Positions 9,887 to 23,100 of a DNA stretch of 64,000 bases are shown piece after piece. The stretch covers positions 115,382-179,381 of the forward strand of contig CAICTM010000026.1 in NCBI GenBank assembly GCA_903772945.1, written 5' to 3'. The notes below the pieces were generated by a model that was given only the letters and a program-made list of their open reading frames with translations, searched no databases and was not told the origin of the DNA. A program made the position numbers and the translations under genes. Origin of the DNA: Seminavis robusta. Lineage: Eukaryota; Bacillariophyta; Bacillariophyceae; Naviculales; Naviculaceae. The stretch's first letter is position 1. Each line of letters starts with the position of its first letter.

Positions 9887-11179
9887 ATGATGTCCGCCGA
9901 ATCTCCCTCGAGGGCTGTTCCTGAATCGGTCTTGCTGTCTTTTTTTGCCGAGGCAACCAAGGCGTTGAATGGCTGTTCGACTCTTGAACCTCTTTCGCTT
10001 TCGCAATGTCGAGAGAAATTGTTGGAGGAACAGAATCATTGCCTAGAAAAGGTGCTCGGCGATCACAATGCGTCCCATGACGACGACATCGCCATTTCCA
10101 AGGGACAGCTTCAGGAAGCCCTGACGGATCTATCCACCCGAACCTTTGGCTCCAACACTGGTTTGAGTGAACAGCACGACAATCTCCTGCCAGAGGCCAT
10201 TGAAGCCATGACGGATGCAGCACGGCTAGCGTTTGCCCGTCTAACACTGACATCTGAGTGTCTGCGAACGGGCACCACTAGTTTGAATGATTCCCCCAAG
10301 GAGAGTGCGAATGCTGCCACACCACCCAGAACCCTGAAAACAAGCCAGCTGGCACGATCCGATATGCTCGAGTTCTGCGCCCTCTGCCGAGCATCCATTC
10401 GTCTTCCTACTGTCCTAGCGCATATCAAAGATCCAAAACAGCCGTTGCTGGAAGAAGCAAATCAAACGAAAAATGCTGCCAATGACAGACCTCGCTTACA
10501 CATCCCACCACTCAAGAGATTGGAGAATTTGCAACGTCTATTGCTGCAGGCTTTGGGATATGATGCGGACATGGGACTTACAGAATTGGCACGTCAAGTC
10601 AGGATGGGGGATGGAAACGACGACATCGAGTTGGTTCAGGTCATTCAACAAACCAATGCCTTCATTTTGCAGACAATTCTAGGAGACAGCAGTAATCACG
10701 GTGCCGCCCCCCTGCTCTCTGATCAAGATCAAGGAGGCGTCACGAGAGTGGTTTCGGTGCAGCATTCAGAAGCGATTGTGCAGTTGGGAGATCCATCACA
10801 AGAGGAAGCAACCATTGCCAATGGAGTCGCAGAACAAGTCTCGGCTTCCGTAGCCCCTCGTTCCCAGTCCATGAGAGCAGAGGAAGAATTGGTCACACAG
10901 CAGCAATCTACTTTTTCCATGGCACAAAAAGCCGCCGCATTACGACAATCCCTCGTGCAGGAATTAGAGCAAATGTCGGAACAGGAGCGTGGAGACCTCC
11001 TACAGCAAGCAGAAATCGCCCTCTTTGACTTTCAGGAAAAGGCCATGCAAATACCTGCTGGACCCGAACGAATCGCTTTCTTAACGTCCATGGATGCTCC
11101 TACGCAGCGGTTGCTGGCCATGCATAGGATTTGGCAGGAACAAGTAGCAACACAAGCAAGCAACCAGACATCCGAGTAA
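9887..11179 (+). CDS. Uncharacterised 430-aa soluble protein
   Basis: Single exon with tandem ATGs at 9887 and 9890. The protein is rich in Ala, Gln, Glu and Leu and appears mostly helical. There is no signal peptide or membrane helix. The most structured parts are residues about 10-50 and the C-terminal 90 residues (KAAALRQSLVQELEQMSEQE and following), where heptad-like spacing suggests a coiled coil. No catalytic motif or known domain was recognised. It is divergently transcribed from NDUFV1 over 332 bp, but that gives no functional link. A polyadenylation-like AATAAA occurs at 11404-11409. Confidence 0.6.
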   Translation: MMSAESPSRAVPESVLLSFFAEATKALNGCSTLEPLSLSQCREKLLEEQNHCLEKVLGDHNASHDDDIAISKGQLQEALTDLSTRTFGSNTGLSEQHDNLLPEAIEAMTDAARLAFARLTLTSECLRTGTTSLNDSPKESANAATPPRTLKTSQLARSDMLEFCALCRASIRLPTVLAHIKDPKQPLLEEANQTKNAANDRPRLHIPPLKRLENLQRLLLQALGYDADMGLTELARQVRMGDGNDDIELVQVIQQTNAFILQTILGDSSNHGAAPLLSDQDQGGVTRVVSVQHSEAIVQLGDPSQEEATIANGVAEQVSASVAPRSQSMRAEEELVTQQQSTFSMAQKAAALRQSLVQELEQMSEQERGDLLQQAEIALFDFQEKAMQIPAGPERIAFLTSMDAPTQRLLAMHRIWQEQVATQASNQTSE

Positions 11180-12016
11180 TGGCCGACTCTGAAGACTATC
11201 AAAGACCGAATCCATACAATCGAGGCAATCACCAGAACCAAGCCACATGTTGGAAACCCCAATGGATTCTATGTGTGGACTGCAGCCAGCAATTCTCTTG
11301 CCGTGAGAGATCTCGTTTCCTATGAGGGGCTGTAATCACTCGCTGTTGGTCTGTGCCATCCAAATCAAGTTCTGTTGGGATGCACGATCAACCTTAACAA
11401 ACAATAAAAGCGGTACCAGAAACCTGGCCAGAAAGCCACAAATTTAATGGAGAACTCTTGAACCTACTTTCATTTATTTCTTATGAACCATTTGGATACA
11501 CTATCTAGGCTCACACAATCGCTGAAGGTATGAGAAGACAGCTGGAATGTAACAGATTACTATATACCTAGTGCAGATGTGGTCATCCCTGTGATAGTTG
11601 CTGCTTGCCCAAGATTGTCTCTCCAAGGAGTCTGCTCGAAGTCCCTCTTGGAAGAGACCAGCAAATCTGTGGAAAATCCTTAACTAACGGTGTCATCCGC
11701 ATGGCTGGCTGGTCCTACACCATACTGCAGTTGATGATGTTCATCTACCTTCCTGTAAATGCAATCAACACCTTAGAGTGGCAATGGATAATTGCATCCT
11801 ACGTGCCGATAGACACATCTTGGAGCAGGCTGTAGATATCTAGCTAGCCACTGAGGTGGATGGTGGGAAGCTTCAATTGCTCAACCACAGCATGGGCACC
11901 CCATTCAGTATATAGCTGTTCAGCAGCTTCAACTTCAATTTTTTGCATCTGAGCAGTTACCCTCACCTAGTACATAATGAAGGATGTGGTTGTGCCAGGA
12001 ATTCTTCTTCACTCAT
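11180..12016. other. Intergenic spacer
   Basis: About 840 bp with an AATAAA at 11404. Short frames only; no gene recognised. Confidence 0.6.
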
Positions 12017-14859
12017 TTATTCGGTTTTGGAGCCAGAGGAAGTGTCCCGCAAGTTCATGATAGCTTGTAGCAGAGGTTGAAGAATTGTGATTGTGAATTT
12101 TTGACCATATTCTTCCATTTGTTTGATGTAGATGAATGTCTCCTTTTGCATGCCATCAAGTGGCCTGCTGGCGAAAAAACTCAAAAACAAGGCAAAGCAG
12201 GCGCAGTACAACCTGTGCTCTGGGGATCCGCCCTTCATACCACTCGGGTAACCATCCATCGTCATTGGGATGAGGTTAGCCCATGGCTGGGTTCGATGCA
12301 GAATAAACTGAGGAACCCAGAAGCTGGTCTGCAGAACAGTGGTAACATTGCATTAGTTGTGGTATGTAATGAAGGCCCAAGATCTGATCTTCCACCTTTT
12401 GTTGAAATTGAATTACCTTTGCTTCAAATGCCGGACTCTCTATGCGGTTTACCATCCCGCTGCATTTCCATACATCGTCGCAGTAGCAACATCACCAACA
12501 ATGGTTGCCAACGCATGCCCAATTTGAGCCAGTGCTATTGCAGAGCACCCGTTGATTCCTTTTTGAAAGCCATGGTTGAAGATTGTGAAGGCACAAGCTA
12601 CCATGATCTCTGGACGGCCATGCACCAAGCTAATATGACCCAGCAGAGAAATGGTCTTGAAGGTTGCTACCAGAACTGGATCTTCTGAAATTGGTAACCT
12701 CTGCAATTCCTCTATGGTTTTTGCTGGATTCCACCTTGTCTTGAGGATGCCGGTAGCTGTGCAGAGCAGGATGGCAGGGGTAGTCCTGGGGACTTTAACC
12801 CCCTTGTTCTTCAGACTATCAAAAAACAGAAATCGATTGCTTTGTTGTAGTTTTCTTCTGTGAATGCAGCAGTTGCAAGAAGTCCATAAATGTGTGTCTG
12901 GGTACTGGCTGGAGATTTGGGTTCATTCAATACTTGCTGACAGTATCCTTTCATTTTGCTGAAGTTCCCTATGCAACACTGTGTTTCAGCTGCAGATGTG
13001 AATAGAGTCAGACTGAGTTCAAAATCTGTTGACCAGTGGTCTTCTGGCAACAGCTCCATTGCTGTCTCAAAATACTTGGTGGCGGCTTCAAAGGCTGCAT
13101 AATTCATTGCCATACTGCCAGCTCTAACATGCAGCTTGGCAATCTCCTTGCGTTTGAGATTGCCAATGGGCATTTCTCGTGCTTTCTCACTCATCAGATT
13201 GGCCACAGGAAATATTAAATTTCCAAGCTCATTTCCCCCAAGATGGGTCAACAGCAAGTCCCCTATAGCGAATCGAATTTCTGGCAAAGCCTTCTCACCA
13301 AGTAAAGCAAGTGCTGCCTCTTGCACCTTGTCATGTGGAAAGGCAAACACATCACCTGGACACGCCTCCAAGAACCGTTCATCCAAACATTCCTGCAGTG
13401 CCTGTCGTACTTGTGTCGCAGTGTTGATGACTTCACCACTACTGTCCAATATGGGCGTGGCAGATTCCTGATTATTAATGACAATACAAATAGCATCAAA
13501 CCCAAACCGAGCTCCAAGACATGCAGCCTTTGGAAGAATAGCTGCTGAATTGCTTTGGAGTTTTTGCTTCATGAGATCCACCACATTCTCAGTCATTTCA
13601 GATTTCACTGCCACTTCCTCACTATCCCAGGTCCAACACCCCAATCCAAAATTGAAAGGACAGCAAGCCGGCTGTTGCCAAAGATTGTATGAAATGAATC
13701 AAATAAAATATTTTTCCTCCTGTCTTGTGGTATACAATGTCAGAAAGACTCTGAATACGGTCAGGGTCCATGTTGAGGACATCAGCGATGAAAGCCTGGG
13801 CTGATTCCTGATCCAAATCTCCCAGGTGGATTTTGAGGATTTCACTGTTGCGTTCCAAGCTGAAGACTTCAATGTCTTGGGTCATTTCATCCAAATCCTT
13901 GTGTGCCTCATTGGATCGAAAGCACCCCACGATCATCAAAGATGTGTTCTCAATATCACCAATCCAGCTCTTGACCAAGCCCAAGGAAGGTCTGTCAGCC
14001 CCATTGGACATCGTCAAGAACAATTACCAGTGGAAATGAGTTACAAATCACCTTCACCAACGTCCGAAAGGCGAAGTTCAATTGGTCCAGGGTCTCACTG
14101 CCTCCCACTGGTGCGGGTGTCTCTTGCTGTTTGTTTTGTTGTGTCTCCTGTGGTCCCATGGCGCCTACTTGAAGAAGCGATGGTACCAAGTTGGAGAGCA
14201 ATAGGATGTTTTCTTTGCCAAGCTCTTTGATGATGTTTTCGCTAAGGGTCACAAGGTGGTGGCAGCCGGTGCCAGATCGCAGCTCTTCCTTGAGTGCCAA
14301 GATATACCCACACAATTGGTCCATTGCAACTTTGATGCCACTGAAAGGTTCTCTCATTTGCTGAAGATCAAATTTGCCCAGTACGAGAAAGCCTTGAGCT
14401 CGTTTGATGGGTTCTTTGAGTTGTTCAGCCAGAGCCGTTTTCCCAGTTCCACTGGCACCATCAATCAAGACCAAGGTTCTACTTCCGCCGCTAGTAACTT
14501 TTTCGAGTACGTTGCCTAACTGTTCCACTTCTGTTTTTCTTCCATACAAACCCACCCGGCTCCATTTGAGTTTTTGCAGTGACATATGCTTGGTGGTCCT
14601 GGAGGCGCGTGCTTGATTGGTTATGAACTGGGGCTCAATGATATTGCGCTCGCTTTTGCGGGCCTTGAGCAAGTGGACATTTTTTATGATTTTCGCCGTC
14701 CACCGAAGCCACACTCAGCTCAGCACTAGTACTAACGAGATCGTCTGATGTAAGCCTTCGGGACGAGCGATCCTCAGTGTTCGAGATGGTGGATGACTCC
14801 TCATGAGCGCCACTCCTGATCAAGGGATCTTTCTGCATGTTACTGCCGTAACTCATCAT
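12017..14859 (-). pseudogene. STAND-type ATPase pseudogene with repeated frameshifts
   Basis: Reads like the large diatom/bacterial signalling ATPases of the COG3899 type (AAA ATPase followed by TPR-like helices). Conserved pieces occur in correct order but in changing frames: LYGRKTEVEQL, then P-loop DGASGTGKTALAEQL, Walker B VIVLDDVQW, then helical segments through HDKVQEAALALL, and LYCACFALFLSFF near the end. Frame breaks are at the T6 run 14680-14685, the C4 run 13999-14002, about 13650-13655, the A6 run 12821-12826, and about 12450-12458. Further stops lie between about 12300 and 12270. None coincides with splice sites. The C-terminal catalytic domain expected in such proteins is absent, as the sequence ends at 12017. 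The likely original start is ATG 14859. Several breaks are in homopolymers, so assembly error is possible, but neighbouring genes are intact and the number of breaks favours decay. Confidence 0.8.
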
Positions 14860-15409
14860 ACCGGTATGGTCGTTACAAAGGTGTACACACAGAGAGAAAG
14901 AGAAAGAGGAAAAGGTACGAGTACCGGTGCCTTGCCACAAAGTTCACGAAGAACAGATACAGTCTAAGCACTGTACTGTACTGTATCAAATCGCTGCGGC
15001 AAATCGGCCTTTGAATTAATCAATGGTTCCCCGATACGCTGTACGGTACCCGTACCGTATAATAGTTGCCGGTACCAGGCAGTAGCTAGCCCCGAAAAAC
15101 AATTGTTCGGGACCGGTCGACCCGTACGCGACGCGTGGCAATTCTTGTTCCGTGACTGAACAAGCCAGCAAGGTGATTCCAGGGAACTCTTTGGAGGGTA
15201 CGTCAGCGACGATCTGAAATCTTAAAATCTGAATCATTGTGTGTTGTATCTTTTGCAACCCTCCTCTGACACCCTCCTCGCTTCCACCATGCACCATCAC
15301 AAAAACTAACACAGGTATTCTGTTCTAGCCCTCTAGCTAGCTTGCTGTATCAAGCTGTAGATCGAAAGATAACGACGGAGCCTTCTTGATACCTCCAGCA
15401 GTAGACAAA
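14860..15409. other. Divergent spacer with palindromic GTACC/CTAG motifs
   Basis: A gap of 550 bp between the ATPase pseudogene (minus) and the PsbP gene (plus). It contains clustered GGTACC, CGTACCGTA, GCCGGTACC and CTAGCTAGC palindromes between 15030 and 15345. No gene. Confidence 0.6.
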
Positions 15410-16540
15410 ATGATGCGTGGATCATTGGCATTTGCTCTCCTCCTGTCGGGTGTCACAGGTTTTGCTCCCTCCTCCGTTGGCACCAAGAGTTCTCGGGTGA
15501 CGTCCTTGTCGGCGTCTCGGCAAGACGACGGAGATTCCCGCCGTGAATTTTTCTCCAGATCGGTGGGAATTGCGGCTGCTGGCCTTGGTGTTCCTTTCCT
15601 ACCTTTGGAATCTGCCAATGCTGTCAGTGGAGTTTCCAAGGTCAATGCCAAGCTAAAGGGGTGAGTCGAGTCAGAGATCCAATGGGAATGAATCTCCTTG
15701 ACGTGTCTGCCTCGCAGCCTTCAGTATATATCCCTCATTCCATCATCTTGAAACTGCTCTGTATGTTCTTGTCGTTTTTGTAGATTTGGGCTTCCAGTTG
15801 TCAGTGAGGTCCAAAACGGTTTTTCTCCACTCCTCGAGGTTTATGGAAAAGGAAGGAATCGCTTTCCAATTTTGGTTCAGTTCAACTACCCTCTAACATG
15901 GGTGGTAACTGTGCCCAGTAACGATCAAAATGGCGAAGATGGAACTGTGCAAGCAGGTGAATACGCCAAGGGCGACACAGCTACTTTCTTTGTCTACGAC
16001 GAACCAGGAAGTGTTTCGGTACGTAGTAGAAGACGTGATTTGGAATGACATGTATTTCGTGGGACTTTCGCACAGCTAACATTATGCCATTATGCGACAA
16101 TAACCAATGATATATGTGTCAATTCAACTTATCAATCAATCCAACAAACATACAAACTGATCAATCAGGACGTTAACAGTCAATCCAAGAGTTTCTTTGA
16201 AAAGGCGATTATCAAGGCTATTAGCCAAAAGGGCGACAACATGTATCAGAGCTTCAAGGTAATCAAGACAGAACCCACGGAAAGAGATGGTCAACAGTAC
16301 ACGTTGGTTGACTTTAAGTATGAGCTGTTGACGGGTGCTGGTTTCACTGTAGACCGTCGAGGTGTTGCCTCTGTCACAAGTCAAGGAAAGGCTGTGGAAG
16401 TCTTGTGGACGGCTACAATTTCACAAAGGTACAAGAAAATGGAGGATACCCTTCGTTACATTGCAGGCAGCTTCCGTTGCTACACGGACGGCCTCAACCT
16501 TTCTGACGAACTGTACGTTGGCTACGGCGAGCTTTCGTAA
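15410..16540 (+). CDS. PsbP-family thylakoid lumen protein
   Basis: Three exons: 15410-15660, 15784-16018, 16169-16540; 285 aa. PsbP-like proteins sit in the thylakoid lumen and assist photosystem II or related complexes. Residues 1-18 form a signal peptide followed by GFAPSS, the aromatic motif that diatoms use for plastid import. Next comes a twin-arginine signal, SRREFF, a hydrophobic stretch, and an AxA-type site (SANA), pointing to Tat transport into the lumen. The mature part includes RFPILVQFNYPLTWVV, DVNSQSKSFFEKAI and VDFKYELLTGAGF, typical of the PsbP fold, and ends with a conserved YKKMEDTLRYIAGSFR helix. Junctions are in phase: GG|A and TCG|GAC. The start is the first of two tandem ATGs. 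Which PsbP paralogue it is cannot be told. Confidence 0.88.
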
Positions 16541-17071
16541 TTCATTGATTATTGCTAATTGGCAGCAAAGTCAGGCTATAAGATAAGCTACGTAATGTGT
16601 CTAGACTGCCATCGAACGTTCTCGTGCATGCTGGCTGCCATTTACCATACCGTACTAGCTACCGGTAGCTACCGGTAGGCAAGTGCAACCAAGGTAGACC
16701 TGCCAATGCAGTTGTTCTCGTTGGACCAGAGAACTGTCCTTTAGCAATAGGAAAGAAACCGATGCACTGGTAGCTGGCTAGAAAGGGGTGTAAACATTCG
16801 AGATCCTGAAGAGCTGCAGTCACCAATGGGCTGATAACCTTTTTTCGTGGTGATCTCGCTGTCTTGCTGTCACAGCTCACTCAACAGCGGGCTTGGATCC
16901 TGCAGCGCGGCCCGAAATCCTGAGCGTGTTTGGTAGCTTTCCTCGTTCGTTCTGTTCATCAGAGACAGGACAATGGTGTTGTTGGAGGTTCTTTGCTAAA
17001 GTACAGTCAACAATCATCTGTCAGTCAGTGAGTGTTACATGTATTATTAAGTAGTAAACTTCCAAGGTGAA
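16541..17071. other. Intergenic spacer
   Basis: A gap of 531 bp with repeated TAGCTACCGGTAG near 16655-16680. No gene recognised. Confidence 0.6.
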
Positions 17072-19952
17072 ATGTCCGGCTCTCCATCGAAGCAAGATAT
17101 CCAACCGAAGCGATTAGAACTCTCTGTGAATCAAGAGGATGGATCCCTGCTGACAGCTCCCTTGTCGACCGTGCTGCTAGCCTCCACGGACGGCCTTTAC
17201 ACAGACCTTTACAATGTAGCTCATGGTGAATTGGATGTGACGACGGCAGCTCAGCAAGGCGATGGAGACGAAGATGATGCAGCTGCTGCCGCTCCGACTA
17301 CCAAGAAGGAGCGTATGTCCAATCTATCCTTTGCTCAAAGACGGCACGAACTGGCGTGGCGTCTGGTACAGCATGGAAAGGGACTGACTCATGTGGCTGC
17401 TTTGACAGCTGCCAATGCGTCTTCTGATTTCTCTCGAGCCACGCAAGTGTCCACTCGAGCACTGCAGCATGCTCGAACTGCCTGGGTTCAAGCCGATGAA
17501 GCACAAGACGCTCTCTACTTTTTCCATGCACAGCTATTCCCAGCTAGACAGTCTCCTCATGATATATATGGAGCACTCGATGTACAACTCTTAGGAAAGT
17601 GGATTGACATGCCCACGGATCTCAGACTCACCGTAGATAGATTCAACAATTCACAAGAAGCACGATGGTCTCAAAAGGAGGTCGCCGAACGATGGCAAAT
17701 GGCCGTTCGGAACAAACTCCTCAGTGGAGAAATTGCTTCCATGAGACGGCAACAGCAACACATACCCAAGAAACCACTCTGGAATGTCGCTTTAAAAGGA
17801 GGAATTGTCAGACTCACACATGGAACACCAAAAAGGTCCGGCAATCAACCTCCCATCTATCCCATTGAAGCAATGCTCACTGTACTGAGTACTTCCACGC
17901 CCAGCGAATGGTCCTTACTTTCCATTGAAGCACGAGTACAACCCAAAACGGGAGAATCCAATCACCAACTTGAAGCTTCCAATAGACAACGCTACAATCT
18001 CCATAGACTCGCAGCTCTATCCATGGCCAAGGAAGAAGCACGCGTACGGATTGCTCAAAAGAAGGACGATGAAGAATCTTCCGTCAAAACATCCACAACC
18101 GACGGAAAAAAGAGCGAAGCAACCGACGACGCCACTGCCACAAACCCTTCCGTTGCTTCCGGTCCGACGGCAAATTCATTGGTGGCACGACCCTTGAACA
18201 AACTCTTTGAAGTGGCACACACGTTTGCCCTCTCGTGGCAACTGGAAATGCTTTCTGCTCAAGCACAAGCTCTCAAACGAGGGAATTGGGCTGCAGGAGG
18301 AACTCAACCGATCGTCGTCACACCAGTACATTTCCTAGAAAAGAACTCGGGCAGTCTTGTCAGTGGTGTCACCAGTAGTAATAGTGCCAGCAAGGAACAA
18401 ACAGCTATTGGGGTTGTATCCATGTCATTTTGGAGAGTAGACGACCAGTATGGACCTCCCTACATGGGTGACTTGATCTTGGCCGACCAACAACAAGAAA
18501 CACAACAGGCGCCACCGTCCGACAACTCCACCGTCCAAGAAGAAGGCAACAGCCAGATGATCGACCCACCCGTCACCAATCAACTGACACTTTCCATCCG
18601 TGCCGAACCAAGTCTCGGCATTCGAGTTGCACTCAGTGGAGGCATGCCCAAGAATCAGGCAGAACAGCCTCATATACAGGCCACCCTGAGAGAACTTTTA
18701 GATGCAGCCTCCAATCCGTTTGCACTGTCTGCCAGTGGGGCTCTACTGGCTGCCACAAGACTCTGTTCGGAACAAAAATGCCACGCCATTGTAAATGCTA
18801 TTCAACCAGAAAATGAGGCATCGATTCTGCCATCGTGGATGTACCTGTCAGTCGAGCGAACCTGCATTATTGTACACGTTCGTGTATCCTATCACGGGAT
18901 TGCAAACAACAGTAGTAATGAAGAAGATGCACCAATGGCGGGGTTGTTTCGGCTGACCTGCGATGCCCGAACGGGTGGCTTTGTGTGCACGTTTTCGAGG
19001 AGCATGCATTTGCTACGGCTCGTGACGTGTGGTGATACTCGTGCCAGCGAGTCCACATCACTGCGAATCATGAGTCTTCCTCCAAAGAGACGGAGACTCG
19101 CAGGGGCCAATGCGGTCGGACGAGTGGCACGGGATGCAATGGATGGAATCACTCGATCGATGAATGCATTGGGTCATCGAGCTGGTGTTGGTGGGGCTTG
19201 GAAGGATCGAGATTCAATGTCAGCATCGTTGCGACAACGGGCGATCCAATCGGCTTGTGGCGATGTTCGAATTGCATTGATGAAAGCTTGTGGTATTGCT
19301 GCCTTGTATGGACTGTCCGCGTTGGCGCTAGGGGTCGCCACTGGCGTGACCGTCACGCACGATATGTAAGTGCCGTTGCTGGCCTTTTTTTGATCTGCCC
19401 TCGCTCTACGTCGTGCCTCATGAATGGACGCGAATCAAATCGAATCGTTGCTCTTGATGCAGGGCTGGAGAAAACTTGGATTCAGTCGATGGAATCTCTC
19501 TTCTACCGGCTCCACCCGTGAGTGTTCTCATGGACCAACAACTGATCGAGAACGAATCAAAAAGCGTTGATGGAGAGAAGAAAAAGACTTCCTACATACA
19601 ACAGCAGCTGTTTGGAGTTGGTTGCTCCAGTACACCAGAAGCGCTGACGCTGTATCCGTTGGACCTATCTGTGACGTTGGATAGCCCAATCTCAGGTACG
19701 TTTCCCTCGCTTGTTACGCTTGTGCATTGTTTCAAATCTCAACTAACTCACCCGACTTCCCCAGCTCCTCGGCGGGTGTCTGCGTCGCTGGCAAAGCTAA
19801 AGCCAGAGGAGACCACTGAACCGCAACCCATTTCAAAGATAGCGAAGTTGGAAGAAGGAAACGGCAGCTCGTCCCCCCGCCCTCCTAAACTGCAAGATCT
19901 TTCTGCCGAGGTGGAACGTTTCGCCCTGCTATTAACTGATGCCATGGACTAG
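17072..19952 (+). CDS. MED14: Probable Mediator complex subunit 14
   Basis: Three exons: 17072-19365, 19463-19695, 19765-19952; 904 aa. Mediator bridges transcription factors and RNA polymerase II; MED14 is its central scaffold. The N-terminal domain fits MED14: a helical bundle (QRRHELAWRLVQHGKGLTH, then ALQHARTAWVQADEAQDALY) followed by HDIYGALDVQLLGKWIDMP, which matches the 'ALD.L..G.Y..LP' signature. The middle has a block like the family's LHxFxxSLQLExLxxQ motif: LFEVAHTFALSWQLEMLSAQ. A low-complexity insert lies near residues 335-375. The first intron starts inside ATG|TAA (GTAAGT) and the join gives DMAGENLD. Intron 2 is 69 bp and in frame, so it is easy to miss. Identity rests on motif order, not on a search; the C-terminal third is divergent. 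Confidence 0.7.
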
Positions 19953-20107
19953 TAGTTTTGCTGGGAAACTCAATACACGCAAAAGCTTTCTTACAGTATA
20001 ATAATAGCGCTATCTCGGCATGCTACACTTCATTGTGCAGTGCCGTACCGGTACAGGAGGGGGCCGTTTGAGTTATATCGGCTAGCGGTACAAGCGACAC
20101 AAGCCCA

Positions 20108-23100
20108 TTAGATATTGCTGTCGTTCGTCCCTCCAGTTAGTATAGTTGTTGAACTGCCCGTAGGCCTGTCTTTGTCAACCTTCTCGTCAGTTTTGTCGGA
20201 GCCATCCTTGCTTCCATCCTTGCTGCGCTCCTCGTTGCACTCCGCAAGCCATTTTGCAACGTCGCCCAGTTGTTGCACAATCTCGGTAAACTCAAGGCGA
20301 TCGAGAGGGTTCTCTTCCCAGCACTTGACCATGAGTTCCTTCCAGGGACAATCCTGTGGGACTGGGGGTCGCAGGCTCTCGTTTGCTACTTTGGCAATGA
20401 TCTGCGTTGTTTCCAGGCCCTGGTATACTTCTTCCCTGGTCGCCAGCTCCCAGAGGACAATACCATATCCATACACATCGCTGTATTTCGATGATCTGGC
20501 ATGCTTAATAACTTCAGGCGCCAGCCAACAGGCAGTACCAACGCCATGCGTCATTGTTCTCGAGCCTGAAAGAGTGGCACGAGCGGAACCCCAATCACCA
20601 ATTTTGGCAACGAGAGTAAACTTGGTCTTCATCGTCTCTGGCTTCGCAACTAGGCTTGTCCGTTCTCCAGCATCACCTCTTCCCTGCTGCTGCTGCTTGT
20701 TGTCGTCATCTTCGCCACCTTTCTTCCTCCAGCTCCTGTCTCGTTTTCTTGGAGCATCGGTCGGAGTATCGGTGAATGTTTCGTGCACAAAAATGTTGTG
20801 GCTTTTTAAATCGCGGTGAATGATCGGCGGGTCCTGATTGTGGAGGTACGCCATTCCCTCAGCCACCTGAAGGGCAAGGTTGAGCCGAAGTTCGACTGGC
20901 AGCACTCTGTCGTTGTCGTCCAGAACTTGCCGTAAGCTGCCGAGAGAACAGAGCTCACTGACAATCCATATAGCTTGTGCTGTCAGCGAACAACCAAACA
21001 GCTGGAGAACGTTGGGGTGCCGCAGGATGGCCATCATTCCTGCTTCACCAATAATCTCCTCAACAATTTCCTGTTGCATCGATGATTTCCCAGCCACAGC
21101 CGCTTGGGCAAAAACGAACTCTTTTACTGCAACACTGGCTGTGCTCCATCGGGCACTCCAAACTCTCCCGAAGGTACCCTCTCCTATGATTCTTTGCAGG
21201 AAGATCTCCTGTGGGTCAATTATTGTAAGCAAGTGAGGATGTTGGACATATCGGACCTTCATTGCTCTCTGGTATGCGTCGGTGATGTTTGAGTTCTCCA
21301 GGGCACTGTACGTCAACATGTCCAACGAGATTCCCTTCAAATGAGAGTTCTTGCCCAAGAAAGGGAAAACTCGGTTGCGATTGCAAAGGATGGCTAGAAA
21401 CATACCAATAACGCAGCCGACGGCAACGCCGTACACAATGATTGAAACATTGGTTGAGAGTTTCCCCGATTCCGTGCCGTCTTCGTCTCCTGCCAGTGGC
21501 TCAGGCATCATCTGAGATATCGCCATGATGGATCCTCGAATATGTCCCCCGGAGAGCACTTCCGTGACCGGAACATAACTTGATTGTGAGCTTGTTGTCG
21601 CTGCCGCCATTCTCGTATTGAATCTCCCATCGGAATCGCTGCCGCGGCTCAGCTGATAAGACCATTTTGCGACTAGGTTGTCACCTGCGATGAATACAGT
21701 CCCTTCGTAGTCTGCAAACCCGTTCGAGAGCGCATGAAGCGGTTCATCATGGCCAGAAAAGCCGGGCAGCCAGGACCAATTAAAGTCATGGTACTGTGTG
21801 TGTTCCTCTTCGATGACATAGCTGTCGTCGTCGCCAGCGCCAACTTTTTTCTTGGTCCTTTTCTCTTCTGTTTTCAATGTAGCTTTAAGGAGAGCAATTG
21901 TGTATGGCCTTGATGCATCCGGCCATGTTGTAGAAGTTGCAGTCTGGCCCGCCACCATCAGGCCATGTTGCGTCAATAGCATGTTGCCACCCCCGGTGGG
22001 AAGCACCGTATGTGCCGAATCTGCGAGGCAAGTCCATCTGTTCGTCTTAATTTCAAATGCGGCCAATCCGAGGCAAACACGACCTGTGGCAGTGAGCCTT
22101 TCAAAGGAACCCATCACGTAGAGAACACCTCGTTCCTCATCTAGTTGCAAGGCTGTACCTACACCGTCTTGAGTTTGGTTCTTCATTGTTAGCCCGCCAC
22201 CAGGATGAGCCACGAGATGCCCCGAATCCACATCGTATATTGCAAGTCCAGCAGGGACATTTCTGCCATCAATGGCATTAAACTTTCCTGCAACGTGTAG
22301 CTGTCTCCTTTTCGAGTCCCATGCTAAAGCCAGGACGGTGACTGTACACCATGAACAAGTGATTTGTCCCACCTTTAACGGCAACCATACCTGGTCCAAG
22401 GCATTGAAGTGTGCGATATTGAATATCTTGACAAATTCATGCCGATCTCCGTTCCATACTTGGGTCTGAAAGGACCCTGCTACAAAAACATCGTAAGGGC
22501 CGGCCAATGCCGAAGTTGTGATTTTCATTCCTTTGGACAGTGCCGAGTTGCACAAACCTTCTCCAACCTTGGATAGTTGTTTGCCATTCCATTCTCCTAC
22601 GGAACAATACGTCACTTGACTGTTCCTGTAGGTGGTGTCAAATGCTCCCACTACGATAAGTTCTCCAGATCCTTCAAATTGTCGACTAGTACTGCTTGAC
22701 GACGATGGTCTTCTGCAATACGGTAATTCCCAAGGGAACAGAAAAGACAATCAGCAGAGAAGAAGTGAGTATCCACGCAGGATGATTTCATCCATCGACA
22801 TATCTACCTCTACTAGAGAAGGAAAAGATCTTACCGTTTCGAGGTATCGTCATCTTCTTCTTCCGAATCGGCAAAGGGTAGAAATGTGTGGTTGGCAAGA
22901 AGCGAGTAAACCTCTCCACCCGAATACGAGTTGTATAGACTGAGTTGGATTCGCTGAGTTAAGCTCCATTCTTGACTTTTGAGGTTGTATTGTGCAATGT
23001 TACAAGGTCCATCTTCCACTGTCATCTTTCCAGCTACCACTAGCTGTGGGTAATGAGAAGCTGTTGAATCTCCACTACCAGTGCTTCCCAGCAAGTGTCT

